From NCBI GenBank assembly GCA_003222395.1, contig QHWB01000052.1, positions 372,001-436,000 on the forward strand: a stretch of 64,000 bases of DNA, written 5' to 3'. The position numbers and the translations under genes were made by a program. Positions 15,839 to 25,298 of the stretch are shown piece by piece (position 1 is the first letter of the stretch; each line of letters opens with the position of its first letter). A model generated the notes under the pieces. The model was not told the origin of the DNA. It made no database searches and saw nothing but the letters and a program-made list of their open reading frames with translations. The DNA is from Acidobacteriota bacterium. Its GTDB lineage: Bacteria > Acidobacteriota > Vicinamibacteria > Vicinamibacterales > CAVVIG01.

Positions 15839-18800
15839 ATGGACATGCAGCCGGTACTCGGCAGGGGCTGTTTGTTGGCGCTGACCTTGACGGTGGCGCT
15901 GTCCGTACCCGCGAGTGCCCAGGTCGACACGGGCACGATTTCAGGCACGGTCAAAGACGAGTCGGGCGGCGTGCTGCCCGGCGCCACGGTCACCATCACG
16001 CACGAAGGTCAGGCGCTCACGCTGACCAGCGTGACGCGCGAGGACGGGACCTACATTTTCACGCCCATACGCACGGGCGCCTACCTGATCGAGATCGAAT
16101 TCCCGGGGTTCAGCAAAGGCGTGCGGCGAGGCATCACCGTCGGGATTCAGGAGCAGGTGCGCGTCGACTTCGTCCTTCAGCGGGGTGCGATCAGTGAACA
16201 AGTGCTGGTGACCGCCGACTCGCCGGTGCTGCAGACTGGATCGGGGAGCGTCGGCGAGACGCTGAAATCCGACACGATCGAAAACCTTCCGGTCAACGGC
16301 CGCGACTACACCGTGCTCGCCCGCCTCACCGCCGGTGTCGTGCCGCCGCAGCAAGGCGCGCGCGCGCCGCTGATGTTCGCCGCCAACGGCGTGAGGCCGG
16401 CGCAGAACAATTACCTGCTGGATGGCATCGACAACAACACGAGCAATGTCGACTTCCTCAGCGGCGTCGCCTACGTCGTCAAGCCGCCGATCGATGCGGT
16501 CGACGAGATCAAGATTCTCACGAGCTCGTTCAACGCGGAGTACGGGCGCGCGGGCGGCGCGGTGCTGAACACGACGCTCAAGTCTGGCACCAACAAGCTG
16601 CGCGGCACCATCTGGGAGTTCAACCGGAACGACGCGCTCAACGCCAACGACTACTTCGCGAAGCGCGCCGGCGTCAAGAAAGGCGAATTCCTGTCGAACC
16701 AGTTCGGCGTGACGGCCGGAGGTCCTGCGATCGGCTCGAAGACCTTCTGGTTCTTCGACTACGAGGGGAGCCCGACCAAGCAGGCGCGCACATGGGTGAG
16801 GAGCGTCCCCACGGATCTCGAGCGCAGCAGCGGGTTCACGAACTTCGCCGATCTCATGACGCTGCAGAGCGGCACCCTCGGCGCCGACGTCCTCGGGCGC
16901 AGCTTTCCACGCGGCACGATCTTCGATCCCGCGACCACACGACTGCTGCAGGCGGGGCAGCTCGATCCAGTCACCGGCATCGTGGCGGCGCGTACCGGCT
17001 ACGTGCGCGACGCCTTCGCCGGCAACCTGATTCCGGCGAGCCGGATCAATCCCAATGCGCTGAAGCTGATGCAGCTCTACCCGGCACCGAACCAGGCGGG
17101 ATTGAGCAACAACTACGTCGTCAACCGGACCAACACGGACGACACGCACGCGTTCGACGTGCGCGTGGACCACAACTTCAGCAGCAACGATCGACTCTTC
17201 GCCCGCTACAGCTTTTCGAACAACCACAAGGTGCGGCCGTCGCCGTTCGACGGCGATGGCGATGGCGGTGGTTTCTCCGAAGGCGACGAGAAGGTGCGCG
17301 TCAACGGGTTCGCGGTGAGCCACACGCACGTGCTGTCGCCGACGTTGATCAACGAGGCGCGGTTTGGTGTCGGTCGCGAACACACCTTCCGGCTGCAGCC
17401 GAACGGCGACGACACCAGCAACGTTCCCGGACGCTACGGTATCCTCGGTATCCCGCAGCTGAACGGAAACGGCGGTCTCCCGCTCCTGCAGATCGGCAGC
17501 GGCACCGCGACTGGGTCGGGCAACCTCAGTGATTTGGGACACGCGAGCTGGGTGGTCAGCGAACGGTTCAGCAACACGGCGCAATTCAGCGACAACCTGA
17601 CGAAGGTGTACAAGTCGCACGCGTTCAAGGGCGGCTACATGTATCAGTACATCTTCTTCGGTTCGACGCAGCCGCCGTACGCGCGCGGCGAATACAACTG
17701 GGACGGCCGCTACACGTCGCTCGTCAACCAGACGGACAACAGCACGGCGCGAGCGCAGATGCTGCTCAACCAGATCCCGTCGGCCGTGCCGGGAGGCGTC
17801 GACTTCCTCGGCGGTCTGAACGTGCTGCGCGCGTCGCCGTTCGGATCGGTCGATGCGTTCAAGACGTACCACGGCGCGTATGGCCAGGACAGCTGGCACG
17901 CCTCGTCGAGGCTGACCGTGAATTACGGCGTGCGCTGGGACTACTTCAGCCGCGAACAGGAGCTCCAGTCCGAGCAGGCCAACATGGTGCCGGGACCGCC
18001 GGCGCAGTACTTGATCCCGGCCGATTGGAAGAACAAGCCGCTTTCTCCGAGCTTCGTCAGCAACCTGGCGAAAGACGGGATCGAGCTGGTGTACACGAAC
18101 GAGTTCGGCAGCGGCCTGGGACCGATGCCGAAGAACAACTTTGCGCCGCGCGTCGATGCGGCGTACGAGATTGCGCCGAAGGTCGTGTTGCGATCCGGGT
18201 ACGGCCTCTTCTACGGCGCGTTCGAGAACCGCGGCGGTAATCCGAGCCTCGGGTACAACTACCCGTTCCAGTTCACGCTCGTCTACCAGGCGCCGAACGA
18301 CACGGCGCCGAACCGTCTGCCTGACGGGTCGCTCGTCGGGCTCGACGCTCGCGACCGCGTCGCCGTCGATGCGCTCAACGTGAACGCCAACGGTCTGACT
18401 TTGCGTGGCGTCGAATTCGACTACCGGACGCCGAGATATCACAGCTACAACGTGACGCTGCAGACGGAAGTACTGCCGGAACACTCATTGGAAGTCGGCT
18501 TCGTCGGGACGAGGGGACGACACCTGGAGACCTTCACTGGCATGAACAACGTGCAGATGCTGCTGCCGCCGGGGACCAACCCGCAGCCGTACGTACGATG
18601 GCCCGACTTCGCGCGCGGATCGCTCCTGGTCCGGACCGTCGGCGTGAGCTCGTATGACTCGCTGCAGGCCAAGTTCCAGCGAAGATATCACCGCGGACTG
18701 CAGTTCCTTCTGAGCTACACGCTGAGCGACTCGAAGACGAATGCCGGCGATTCACTGTCAAACGGCTTCGTCGGCAACCTCCGCGCCCCGGACGTCGCTG

Positions 18801-19363
18801 GCTGGGATCTGGCGAACGACATCGGTCTCTCTTCCATCCATACGAAACAAGCGTTCGTCTTCAGCGGCAACTACGATCTCCCCGGCAAAGGGGCGATTCT
18901 CGGCGGATGGCGGACCAACTGGGTGTTGTCGATGTACAGCGGCCAGGCGCAGACCATCAATTGCTCGGTGGCCAGCGGATCGGGAACGGGCTGTTACGCG
19001 CTGGTGGTCGGCGATCCCTACGCGGGGAGCCACAATGTGGATCAGTTCTACAATCCGGCCGCGTTCGCGGACCCCAAACCGGTTGCCACAATCGGGCAGA
19101 CGGATTTCAGCCCACTCGGCGGGACGCGCAGCCAGGTGACCGGTCCGCCGATGCGCCAACTCGACATGGGCGTTGCGCGCCAGTTGCGGATCCAGGGAGA
19201 GCGGCAGTTCGAAATCCGCGTCGAGGTGTTCAATGTCACGAACACCGCAGCGTTCAACCTGCCGGGTTCGCTGAATTTCCTGGACGCCCGGAACTTCGCG
19301 AGCATCACGACAATGCGCAATACGCCGCGTCAGGTTCAGCTCGGCGCCAAGCTCTATTGGTAG
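15839..19363 (+). CDS. TonB-dependent receptor, Oar-like, with carboxypeptidase regulatory domain
   Basis: This is a complete 1174-residue outer-membrane transporter. It has a signal peptide ending 'VPASAQ', a regulatory Ig-like domain (about 30-110: 'GTISGTVKDESGGVLPGATV', 'DGTYIFTPIRTGAY'), and a plug domain (about 120-250: 'LPVNGRDYTVLARLTAGV', 'NNYLLDGIDNN', 'EYGRAGGAVLNTTLKSGTN'). A long beta-barrel ends in the aromatic residue 'AKLYW', as outer-membrane barrels require for BAM recognition. GGAGG lies at good spacing before the ATG. A TPR gene overlaps its stop, suggesting one transcript and perhaps a shared uptake function. The ligand is unknown. Confidence 0.95.
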   Translation: MDMQPVLGRGCLLALTLTVALSVPASAQVDTGTISGTVKDESGGVLPGATVTITHEGQALTLTSVTREDGTYIFTPIRTGAYLIEIEFPGFSKGVRRGITVGIQEQVRVDFVLQRGAISEQVLVTADSPVLQTGSGSVGETLKSDTIENLPVNGRDYTVLARLTAGVVPPQQGARAPLMFAANGVRPAQNNYLLDGIDNNTSNVDFLSGVAYVVKPPIDAVDEIKILTSSFNAEYGRAGGAVLNTTLKSGTNKLRGTIWEFNRNDALNANDYFAKRAGVKKGEFLSNQFGVTAGGPAIGSKTFWFFDYEGSPTKQARTWVRSVPTDLERSSGFTNFADLMTLQSGTLGADVLGRSFPRGTIFDPATTRLLQAGQLDPVTGIVAARTGYVRDAFAGNLIPASRINPNALKLMQLYPAPNQAGLSNNYVVNRTNTDDTHAFDVRVDHNFSSNDRLFARYSFSNNHKVRPSPFDGDGDGGGFSEGDEKVRVNGFAVSHTHVLSPTLINEARFGVGREHTFRLQPNGDDTSNVPGRYGILGIPQLNGNGGLPLLQIGSGTATGSGNLSDLGHASWVVSERFSNTAQFSDNLTKVYKSHAFKGGYMYQYIFFGSTQPPYARGEYNWDGRYTSLVNQTDNSTARAQMLLNQIPSAVPGGVDFLGGLNVLRASPFGSVDAFKTYHGAYGQDSWHASSRLTVNYGVRWDYFSREQELQSEQANMVPGPPAQYLIPADWKNKPLSPSFVSNLAKDGIELVYTNEFGSGLGPMPKNNFAPRVDAAYEIAPKVVLRSGYGLFYGAFENRGGNPSLGYNYPFQFTLVYQAPNDTAPNRLPDGSLVGLDARDRVAVDALNVNANGLTLRGVEFDYRTPRYHSYNVTLQTEVLPEHSLEVGFVGTRGRHLETFTGMNNVQMLLPPGTNPQPYVRWPDFARGSLLVRTVGVSSYDSLQAKFQRRYHRGLQFLLSYTLSDSKTNAGDSLSNGFVGNLRAPDVAGWDLANDIGLSSIHTKQAFVFSGNYDLPGKGAILGGWRTNWVLSMYSGQAQTINCSVASGSGTGCYALVVGDPYAGSHNVDQFYNPAAFADPKPVATIGQTDFSPLGGTRSQVTGPPMRQLDMGVARQLRIQGERQFEIRVEVFNVTNTAAFNLPGSLNFLDARNFASITTMRNTPRQVQLGAKLYW

Positions 19364-20643
19364 TCCGCTCGCAGCTTCTCCTCCCGCTCGTGCTCGTCGC
19401 GGTGGCGCGAGCGGGAGCCGTCTCGCAACCTTCCACATCGGCCCCCAGACCGAGCTCGCAGCCGGTCCGCCAACAGAGCTCAGGGCAGGCCCCTCGACAG
19501 CGCTCGGGCCAGGCCGACGGCCAGTCCCGCAAGCCGAGCGCGGCGGAGTCTGCGGCCATCGAGCGGCGGCTGTTAGAAGTTGTGCGACGAAACCCGGACA
19601 GCTTCGAGGCGCACTATCAGCTCGCATCGTTTTACGTGCAGCAAGGCCAGCTGCAGGCGGCGCTGCCTCACCTCGAACGCGCGCGGGCCATCAACCCCAC
19701 CGACTACGCCAGCGGCCACGATCTTGCTCTCGCGCTGCTCGAAACCGGAAAGCTCGACGACGCGCGCTCGCTGATTCTTCAGATGATCGGCGCGCTGGAC
19801 ACGGCGGAGCTTCACAATCTCCTCGCCGACGTCAACGAACGCAGCGGGAACCTCCTTGGCGCCGCCGAAGAGTATCAGCGGGCCGCGCACATGGATCCGA
19901 CCGAGGATCATTTGTTCGACTGGGGAGACAACCTGCTGCAGCTTCGCGCGTTCGAAGAGGCCACGCAGGTCTTCACTGCGGCGATCGAACGCCATCCGCG
20001 ATCGGCGCGACTGCACGTGGGTCTGGGGATCGCGCAGTACTCTCGCGGACAACACGAGGACGCCGTCAAATCATTTTGTCAGGCCGCGGATCTCGCTCCA
20101 TCGGATCCGCGCCCGTACCAGTTCCTTGGCGAGATGTACGGCGTCGCTCCGGCGTTGGGCGCCGAGATCAACGACCGCCTTGCGCGTTTCGCGAAAGCGC
20201 ATCCGCGAAACGCACTGGCTCAGTTCCACTACGCGATGAGTCTCTGGAAAGGCCAGCCCGCGGCACCCGGCGATCTGCGACCGGTGGAAGCATTGCTGCG
20301 ACGTGCGGTCGCGCTCGATCGCAGCTTCGCCAAGGGCTTTCTCCAGCTCGGCATCCTGCTCTCCGATCAGCAGCGATACAGGGAAGCGATCCAGGAGCTG
20401 CGGTCCGCCACGCGGCTGGAGCCCGATCTCGCGCAAGCGCACTACAGGCTTTCGCAGGCGTACCAGCGCACCGGTCAAAAGGCGCTGGCCGCGAAGGAGC
20501 TCGAAATCTTCGAGCGGCTCAGCGCCCGCACGTCGCGGAACAATTACCCTACCTTGTCCAATCCCTCGGTCATCTCGATGTACGTGCCCCACGGGTCCGT
20601 GATGAAGGCGATGGCAATACCGAGCGCCGGGACTTTTCTGTAA
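19357..20643 (+). CDS. TPR-repeat protein, translationally coupled to the TonB receptor
   Basis: The frame starts at a TTG inside the last codons of the receptor ('CTATTGGTAG'), giving a 428-residue product with a hydrophobic signal ('LLLPLVLVAVARAGA') and a Ser/Gln/Pro-rich linker. Roughly nine TPR-like units follow (for example 'HYQLASFYVQQGQLQAALPH', 'LHVGLGIAQYSRGQHEDAV', 'HYRLSQAYQRTGQKALAAKE'). It is probably a periplasmic partner of the receptor. The last 33 residues after 'SARTSRNN' are antisense to the VOC gene and lack TPR character, so the original stop has probably been lost. The longer track ORF beginning at 18907 is a shadow upstream of this point. Confidence 0.8.
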   Translation: MVVRSQLLLPLVLVAVARAGAVSQPSTSAPRPSSQPVRQQSSGQAPRQRSGQADGQSRKPSAAESAAIERRLLEVVRRNPDSFEAHYQLASFYVQQGQLQAALPHLERARAINPTDYASGHDLALALLETGKLDDARSLILQMIGALDTAELHNLLADVNERSGNLLGAAEEYQRAAHMDPTEDHLFDWGDNLLQLRAFEEATQVFTAAIERHPRSARLHVGLGIAQYSRGQHEDAVKSFCQAADLAPSDPRPYQFLGEMYGVAPALGAEINDRLARFAKAHPRNALAQFHYAMSLWKGQPAAPGDLRPVEALLRRAVALDRSFAKGFLQLGILLSDQQRYREAIQELRSATRLEPDLAQAHYRLSQAYQRTGQKALAAKELEIFERLSARTSRNNYPTLSNPSVISMYVPHGSVMKAMAIPSAGTFL

Positions 20644-21407
20644 GGCACAGCCAGCTTGACGCCGTCGGCTTCGAGTTGCCTGCAGAAAGCCTCGAGATCC
20701 TTCACCTCAAAGCCGATGTGATCGAGCGCGCGCCCCTGCGTGCCGACCACCGGATCGGTCGACGGTGAGAAGTTCAGCGCGACGCCAGGCAGATCTGCTG
20801 CCGGGAACGCGCCTCCGCTCCGTGGCTTGGCGCCGAACGTCTTGACGTACCACGCTTGCATCTCCGTGTTTTTCGGATTGAAGAAATGCACGTGGTGCAG
20901 CGTGATAGGTATCGTCTGCTGCTTTGCCTCCACGAACTCGACCTTCACCTCGTCCGGTCCGAGCGCGAACGCGATCGACGCGCCGCCCGGTTGGAGCGGT
21001 CCGGCAATGTCGTCTTTCACTTCGCGGCCTGGCACCTCCGTGTTCGTGATCATCTGGAAGCCGTTCGCTTTGACCCTGGCGACGATCGGACGAAGGCTCG
21101 GCACCGAGAAACCGATGTGGTTCACCGTGGTGCCCCGTGTGCCGCCCGTCGGCGCCTGTGTCGATCTGAAAAAAATCAGGACGTTCGGGAACTCGACGAT
21201 CTCTGTGTTGTTCGTGCCGATCGTGACGAGCTTCCCGCCAAGGGTCTCGACGAAGAACTTCTTCTGCGCCGCCATGTTCGTGGTGTTCAGGTGATGATGG
21301 CCGTAGACAACCGGGCCATCTTTGGTCGCGAGGAGCTGCGCGGAGCTCTTCGACGGAAACGCCAGAAGCAACACTGCGGAGAGTAGAGACAGAAGCGTTC
21401 GTTTCAT
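20544..21407 (-). CDS. Secreted VOC/glyoxalase-fold protein with two VOC modules
   Basis: From the ATG at 21407 (GGAG upstream) the 287-residue product has a signal peptide ('LLSLLSAVLLLAFPSKSSAQ') and two vicinal-oxygen-chelate modules. The first starts at 'VVYGHHHLNTTNMAAQKKFF' and the second at 'ITLHHVHFFNPKNTEMQAWY', with the closing block 'ITDPWGTYIEMTEGL'. VOC proteins bind a metal through His/Glu and act as dioxygenases, glyoxalases or resistance proteins. The exported form here has no specific match I can name. The histidine runs and the late Glu are preserved, so metal binding is plausible. Only 56 bp separates it from the upstream HtrA-like gene, suggesting an operon. Confidence 0.85.
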   Translation of the reverse strand: MKRTLLSLLSAVLLLAFPSKSSAQLLATKDGPVVYGHHHLNTTNMAAQKKFFVETLGGKLVTIGTNNTEIVEFPNVLIFFRSTQAPTGGTRGTTVNHIGFSVPSLRPIVARVKANGFQMITNTEVPGREVKDDIAGPLQPGGASIAFALGPDEVKVEFVEAKQQTIPITLHHVHFFNPKNTEMQAWYVKTFGAKPRSGGAFPAADLPGVALNFSPSTDPVVGTQGRALDHIGFEVKDLEAFCRQLEADGVKLAVPYRKVPALGIAIAFITDPWGTYIEMTEGLDKVG

Positions 21408-21463
21408 TCGAGTTCTCCAGTCGCAAGAATTCCGTGGCTCACCGCTCACGAGCGGGCTTCGCT

Positions 21464-23137
21464 TCATTCTTTTCTGTCTCTCAGAGCTCGATACAGTGCG
21501 AAGTCCCGCCAGATCTGTTGGACCACCTTCGCATCGACCAGCCGAATCTCTCCCTTGTCCGGATCTTTCTCCGAATACAGCACGAGCTTGACGCTGGCGC
21601 ACGCCGGCCCGATCGCGTCGGGATCGAAGACGTAGAGACCTGCATGGATCGCGTCGCTCTCGGAGATACGCTGCTCGATCTGGAACGGGTGGATTGGCGT
21701 GACCTCGGCGTCGCCGCAAAAGGCGCGCATCCGCGAGAAACCTGACGCGAAGCGCTTGATGGGAGGCAGGACGACACCCTGCGTCTCCGCGGCGCCGCGC
21801 GCCACCTTCGTCCAGAAGCCCTCCACCAGCTTGGGCGTCACGCGGATCAGCAGCACCGGCGGAAAGTCCGCGACGTACTCGGACCAATTGCTGAAGTCCA
21901 TCAGCGGGCGCATGAGCGCGTACGCCGCGTCCGGTCCGAGAGGAACTCTGGGGCGCTCGCGCCGGCCCGCCTGCTCCGACTGGTGCTGCGCACCGTAGAT
22001 CATCACTGGCGTAATGAACGCGACGTCGAAGTCGGACGCGGACATCTGGTAGGGGCTCAAGCTGCCCGCGCGCCCTTTCGCGGCCTCCTCGAGCGCGTCC
22101 ACGGGGATCGGCTGCACCGGTTCAACTGGAAGATGCGTTCCAGCCGGCGGCGCGGCATCCTTCAATCTCTTCTCCGCACCTGCGACGACGTCGCACACAT
22201 CTCCGATCCGAACGATCGGCGTGTCTCCGCGGCTGCGCTCGCCTTTGTCGTCGCCCACAGACGTAATCCCGACCACGACGCCGCCGGCTGTGAAGACGGG
22301 GCCACCGGCGCTGCCGGATGCGAGAGTGAGGTCGGACACGAGTGCATGCGCCCCCTGGCGGCTCACCGCTCCGGTTGTGATGCCCTTCTGCTGACGGAGC
22401 GGAACGCTGATCGTGAAGATCTGTTGACCGTCCGCGACAGTCGGCATCGATTCCGCGCACTCCAGCGGCACAGGCCGCGCCGATGCGAGTGCTTTCGAAT
22501 CGATCCGAAGGACAGCGACATCCCGCGCACGATCTGCCACGACGACGCTTCCCGCCACTTTGACGTCCCGCGTGAGCTGTACTTCCACCGACGTGGCGGA
22601 GCCGATCGCCCGCTGGCTCGTCGCAATGAGCCCGTTCGCGTCGATCACGAATCCCGATGCGTGAGCGGTCGGAGTCCAGAGGGCGACAACGCTGTCCTCC
22701 CATTGAGGCAAGCGCAACCAGGGGTCAGCCTCCAACGGCGCACCGGAGGTCGCCGTCGCGGCAGTGACGGCCTCGACCTCCGCGTTGTCGGCTGTCAGCT
22801 CCAGGACCGCGTCACGCCCCGCGACGATGTCCAAGGTCTGCGTCCATTGATAGGTCTTGCCGTGAAACGCGACCGGCTGGTCCGACTCCACCGTGTAATT
22901 CCCGGGGCGAAGGCGCACGTCGACGGTACCGTCCATCGCCGTGACGATTCGGCGAGGCGTCACAGTCGCCGGATTGTCGCTCACGAGCAGCGCATGGCGC
23001 GGCACCGGCGTTGCCCTCCCCTCGGCGTCCACGAGGATGACCTTGATATGAAGGACGCTTACCACCTGGACGGCGGCCGTCCGCGGGATGGCCGAAAGAA
23101 TCGTCGCAAGGACCAGCGCGCGGATCATCAGCGTCAT
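21464..23137 (-). CDS. HtrA/trypsin-like secreted protein with a degenerate catalytic triad (likely pseudoprotease)
   Basis: Numbered from the ATG at 23137, the product is 557 residues. A signal peptide (1-23) precedes a small beta domain (about 30-115, 'RPGNYTVESDQP'). A trypsin-like S1C domain follows (about 145-310). The fold motifs are clear, but the catalytic His position is Arg ('IATSQRAIG', R176) and the catalytic Ser position is Ala ('SGSAGGP', A277); only D206 remains ('ADRARDVAVLRID'). Proteolysis is therefore unlikely. The C-terminal 230 residues are unrecognised. It may be a binding scaffold or regulator. An upstream ATG at 23179 would give an atypical signal peptide, so 23137 is preferred. 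Confidence 0.8.
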   Translation of the reverse strand: MTLMIRALVLATILSAIPRTAAVQVVSVLHIKVILVDAEGRATPVPRHALLVSDNPATVTPRRIVTAMDGTVDVRLRPGNYTVESDQPVAFHGKTYQWTQTLDIVAGRDAVLELTADNAEVEAVTAATATSGAPLEADPWLRLPQWEDSVVALWTPTAHASGFVIDANGLIATSQRAIGSATSVEVQLTRDVKVAGSVVVADRARDVAVLRIDSKALASARPVPLECAESMPTVADGQQIFTISVPLRQQKGITTGAVSRQGAHALVSDLTLASGSAGGPVFTAGGVVVGITSVGDDKGERSRGDTPIVRIGDVCDVVAGAEKRLKDAAPPAGTHLPVEPVQPIPVDALEEAAKGRAGSLSPYQMSASDFDVAFITPVMIYGAQHQSEQAGRRERPRVPLGPDAAYALMRPLMDFSNWSEYVADFPPVLLIRVTPKLVEGFWTKVARGAAETQGVVLPPIKRFASGFSRMRAFCGDAEVTPIHPFQIEQRISESDAIHAGLYVFDPDAIGPACASVKLVLYSEKDPDKGEIRLVDAKVVQQIWRDFALYRALRDRKE

Positions 23138-23334
23138 CGTCGCCGCGTGAAAACCGGATGTCAACAACTCTGCGGACATCTCGCTATTCGAGACGTGACG
23201 CTTCAGGCCAACATCACTGCGAGGCTCGAGCGTTGGGACAACGCGTCAACCGACCGGTCAACCGGGACGCCATCGGGTTCCTGCACGTCGGCCCCGTGCT
23301 GTAGACTCTCGCGTCAGCGCGGACGACTCGAGCC

Positions 23335-24126
23335 ATGAAGCCACCAACCATTTTTCTCGGCGAGATGACGAACCCGGAAGTCGAGGCGTTTCTCAAAACA
23401 CACCAGACGGTCATCATTCCAACCGGCGCGACGGAGCAGCACGGACCGCATGGCCCCCTTTTGACCGACGTGCTCATTCCACAGGAAGTGGCGCGCCGCG
23501 TCGCCCCGCAGATTGGTGCGCTCGTGGCTCCGCCGATCAACTACGCCCTTTCGTATCCGCACGTCGGCTTCACCGGGATGGTCCATATCCGCATTCCGAC
23601 GTTCATGGCCCTCGTCGCGGATCTCTGCGCTTCGTTTGCCGCGTCGGGCTTCAGGCGCATCATCTTCCTGAACGGCCACTACGACAACACGTACGCCATC
23701 GCCTACGGCTGCGCCGACGCGGCCGACCGAATGCCGAAGGGAGTGCAGGCGTTTCCGATCAATTACTGGGACGGCCTGACAGCCCAGGAGGTCGCGGAGT
23801 TCTCGGGGCTGAAGAACGGGTTGCATGCCAACGCCGCAGAGACGTCCGCGGTGCTCGCCATCAACCCGGCGTTGGTAGACCTCGAACGGGCGAACGTCGA
23901 GTTCCCGCCGTTCCCGGAATTCACCGTCAACACGGCTCCGGTGCACACGGCTTTTTTCTTCACATCGCCGGGCTCGGTGTACTGGGCGACGAAATCGGGT
24001 ACGTGGGGCGATGCGCGCAAGTCGACGGCGGCCCTGGGCGAGCGGTACATCGAAGCGGGGGTTCGATCGACGCTGGCCGTGCTCGAGAATATCGAGAACA
24101 CCTTCGCGGCGATGCCGCCGCGGTGA
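23335..24126 (+). CDS. Creatininase-family amidohydrolase
   Basis: This 263-residue protein has the full set of creatininase-family motifs: 'GATEQHGPHGPLLTD' (metal ligands near E34, H36 and D45), 'FLNGHYDN' (H115) and 'HANAAETSAVL' (late Glu). The family hydrolyses cyclic or linear amide bonds (creatinine, or formamide intermediates in riboflavin/F420 and mycofactocin pathways) with two metal ions. There is no signal peptide, so it is cytoplasmic. The true substrate is not evident. The two downstream frames are a quinoprotein fragment and a TIM-barrel protein. Confidence 0.9.
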   Translation: MKPPTIFLGEMTNPEVEAFLKTHQTVIIPTGATEQHGPHGPLLTDVLIPQEVARRVAPQIGALVAPPINYALSYPHVGFTGMVHIRIPTFMALVADLCASFAASGFRRIIFLNGHYDNTYAIAYGCADAADRMPKGVQAFPINYWDGLTAQEVAEFSGLKNGLHANAAETSAVLAINPALVDLERANVEFPPFPEFTVNTAPVHTAFFFTSPGSVYWATKSGTWGDARKSTAALGERYIEAGVRSTLAVLENIENTFAAMPPR

Positions 24127-24138
24127 GCGAATTCATGC

Positions 24139-24333
24139 ATGCGCGATCTGCTGTTCGGCGGCGATGGTTCAGCAAATTTCGTCGCGTACGATCCATCGAC
24201 GGGCGATCCGCTCTGGCATGCCGGACTCCACGCGACGCCGTCGAACGCGCCGATCACGTTCATGCTCGACGGGCGGCAGTTCGTGGTGATCGGCGCAGGC
24301 GACTCCTTGTACGCGTTCACGCTGGCGCGATAA
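24139..24333 (+). pseudogene. C-terminal fragment of a PQQ-dependent dehydrogenase
   Basis: A 64-codon ORF encodes 'LLFGGDGSANFVAYDP', 'LWHAGLHATPSNAPITFML' and 'QFVVIGAGDSLYAFTL'. These are the last propeller blade and tail of PQQ alcohol/glucose dehydrogenases, which are normally 550 residues or longer. It sits 12 bp after the creatininase stop and 7 bp before the next start. It is clean and in frame, so it may be a retained small ORF, but the simplest reading is a truncated remnant. Confidence 0.75.
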
Positions 24334-24340
24334 GAGGCGG

Positions 24341-25204
24341 ATGATGGCTGCGCTTTCCAGGCGGGAGTTAATGACCGTGTTCGTCGCCGCAACCGTTGCG
24401 AGGCTTCGCGCCAATCCGCTCGGACTGCCGATCGGCAGTCAGACGTGGCCGCACCGGCAGATGATCAAGGACGGCAACTTTGCCGGCCTGGCGAAGGCGC
24501 TCGCCGACATCGGCGTCGAAAGCGTCGAGATGTGCTCGCCGATCGGGTACAACGATTTCGCGATGCTGTCGGACGGGAAGCAGGTGAGGAGAATCCTCGC
24601 CGATCACGGCCTCACGTGTGTCAGCAGCCACTTCAGCATGAAGGAACTGAGGGAGAAGCAATCGGCGAGCATCGCCTGGGCCAAAGACGTCGGCATCACG
24701 CAGATGATCACCGCCAGCCTCGGCGCCGGAAACGCGCCGACCATGGATGATGTGAAAAGAGCGGCCGACGAATACAACGCGATCGCGGCGGTGGCCGCCG
24801 GGGCCGGCATTCAGCAGGGGCTGCACAACGAAGGCTTCGAGGTGTCGATGGTCGACGGCCGGCGGACCTACGACGTCCTGATGGGACTGCTCGATCCGAG
24901 ACTGGTCAAGTTCCAGTTCCAGATGTCGACCATCAGCCAGGGCTTCGTCGCCCATGAGTACTTCACGAAGTACCCTGGCCGCTTTTACTCGATGCACATC
25001 CAGGATATCGATCTCAACGCGCCACTGCCTGCCGGCGCCCGGGGACAAGGCCGCGGGACGCAGGTGGCGGTCGGCAAGGGCAGCATCGACTGGGTCAAGA
25101 CGTTTACCGCCGCCAAGACTGGCGGCGTCAGGAACTACTTCGTCGAACAGATGATGGAGCTCACGAAAGAAAGCGTCGCCGCACTGAAGGCGATGAAGGT
25201 TTGA
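24341..25204 (+). CDS. Sugar phosphate isomerase/epimerase-like TIM-barrel protein with export signal
   Basis: This 287-residue protein has an N-terminal 'SRRELMTVFVAATVARLRA', a Tat-like signal, followed by an AP endonuclease 2/xylose-isomerase-like TIM barrel. Characteristic strands are 'GLPIGSQTWPHR', 'DIGVESVEMCSPIGYND', 'LTCVSSHFSMKELR', 'GLHNEGFEVSMVDG', 'RFYSMHIQDID' and 'NYFVEQMMELTKES'. Members isomerise sugars or act on inositols using a divalent metal held by Glu/Asp/His. The usual 'E..' and 'HxxD' ligands are represented by the His/Glu-rich strand ends. The Tat-type secreted subgroup is common in this phylum and its substrates are largely unknown. Confidence 0.85.
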   Translation: MMAALSRRELMTVFVAATVARLRANPLGLPIGSQTWPHRQMIKDGNFAGLAKALADIGVESVEMCSPIGYNDFAMLSDGKQVRRILADHGLTCVSSHFSMKELREKQSASIAWAKDVGITQMITASLGAGNAPTMDDVKRAADEYNAIAAVAAGAGIQQGLHNEGFEVSMVDGRRTYDVLMGLLDPRLVKFQFQMSTISQGFVAHEYFTKYPGRFYSMHIQDIDLNAPLPAGARGQGRGTQVAVGKGSIDWVKTFTAAKTGGVRNYFVEQMMELTKESVAALKAMKV

Positions 25205-25298
25205 AACGGATCTGGTGAAATCGCCCGGCTGCAGCTTCGCGCTCCGCGAGTATTTCACCGCTCGGCTTTTGCGGCCCACTTGAACGACAATCGTTCGC

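Noticed and set aside
15941-18484. 847-residue minus-strand ORF
   Set aside because: It lies wholly antisense to the large TonB receptor and has shadow-type composition.
23136-23164. TTGACA-17-GACGAT promoter on the minus strand before the HtrA-like gene
   Set aside because: The -10 would overlap the preferred start codon and fits poorly; probably chance.
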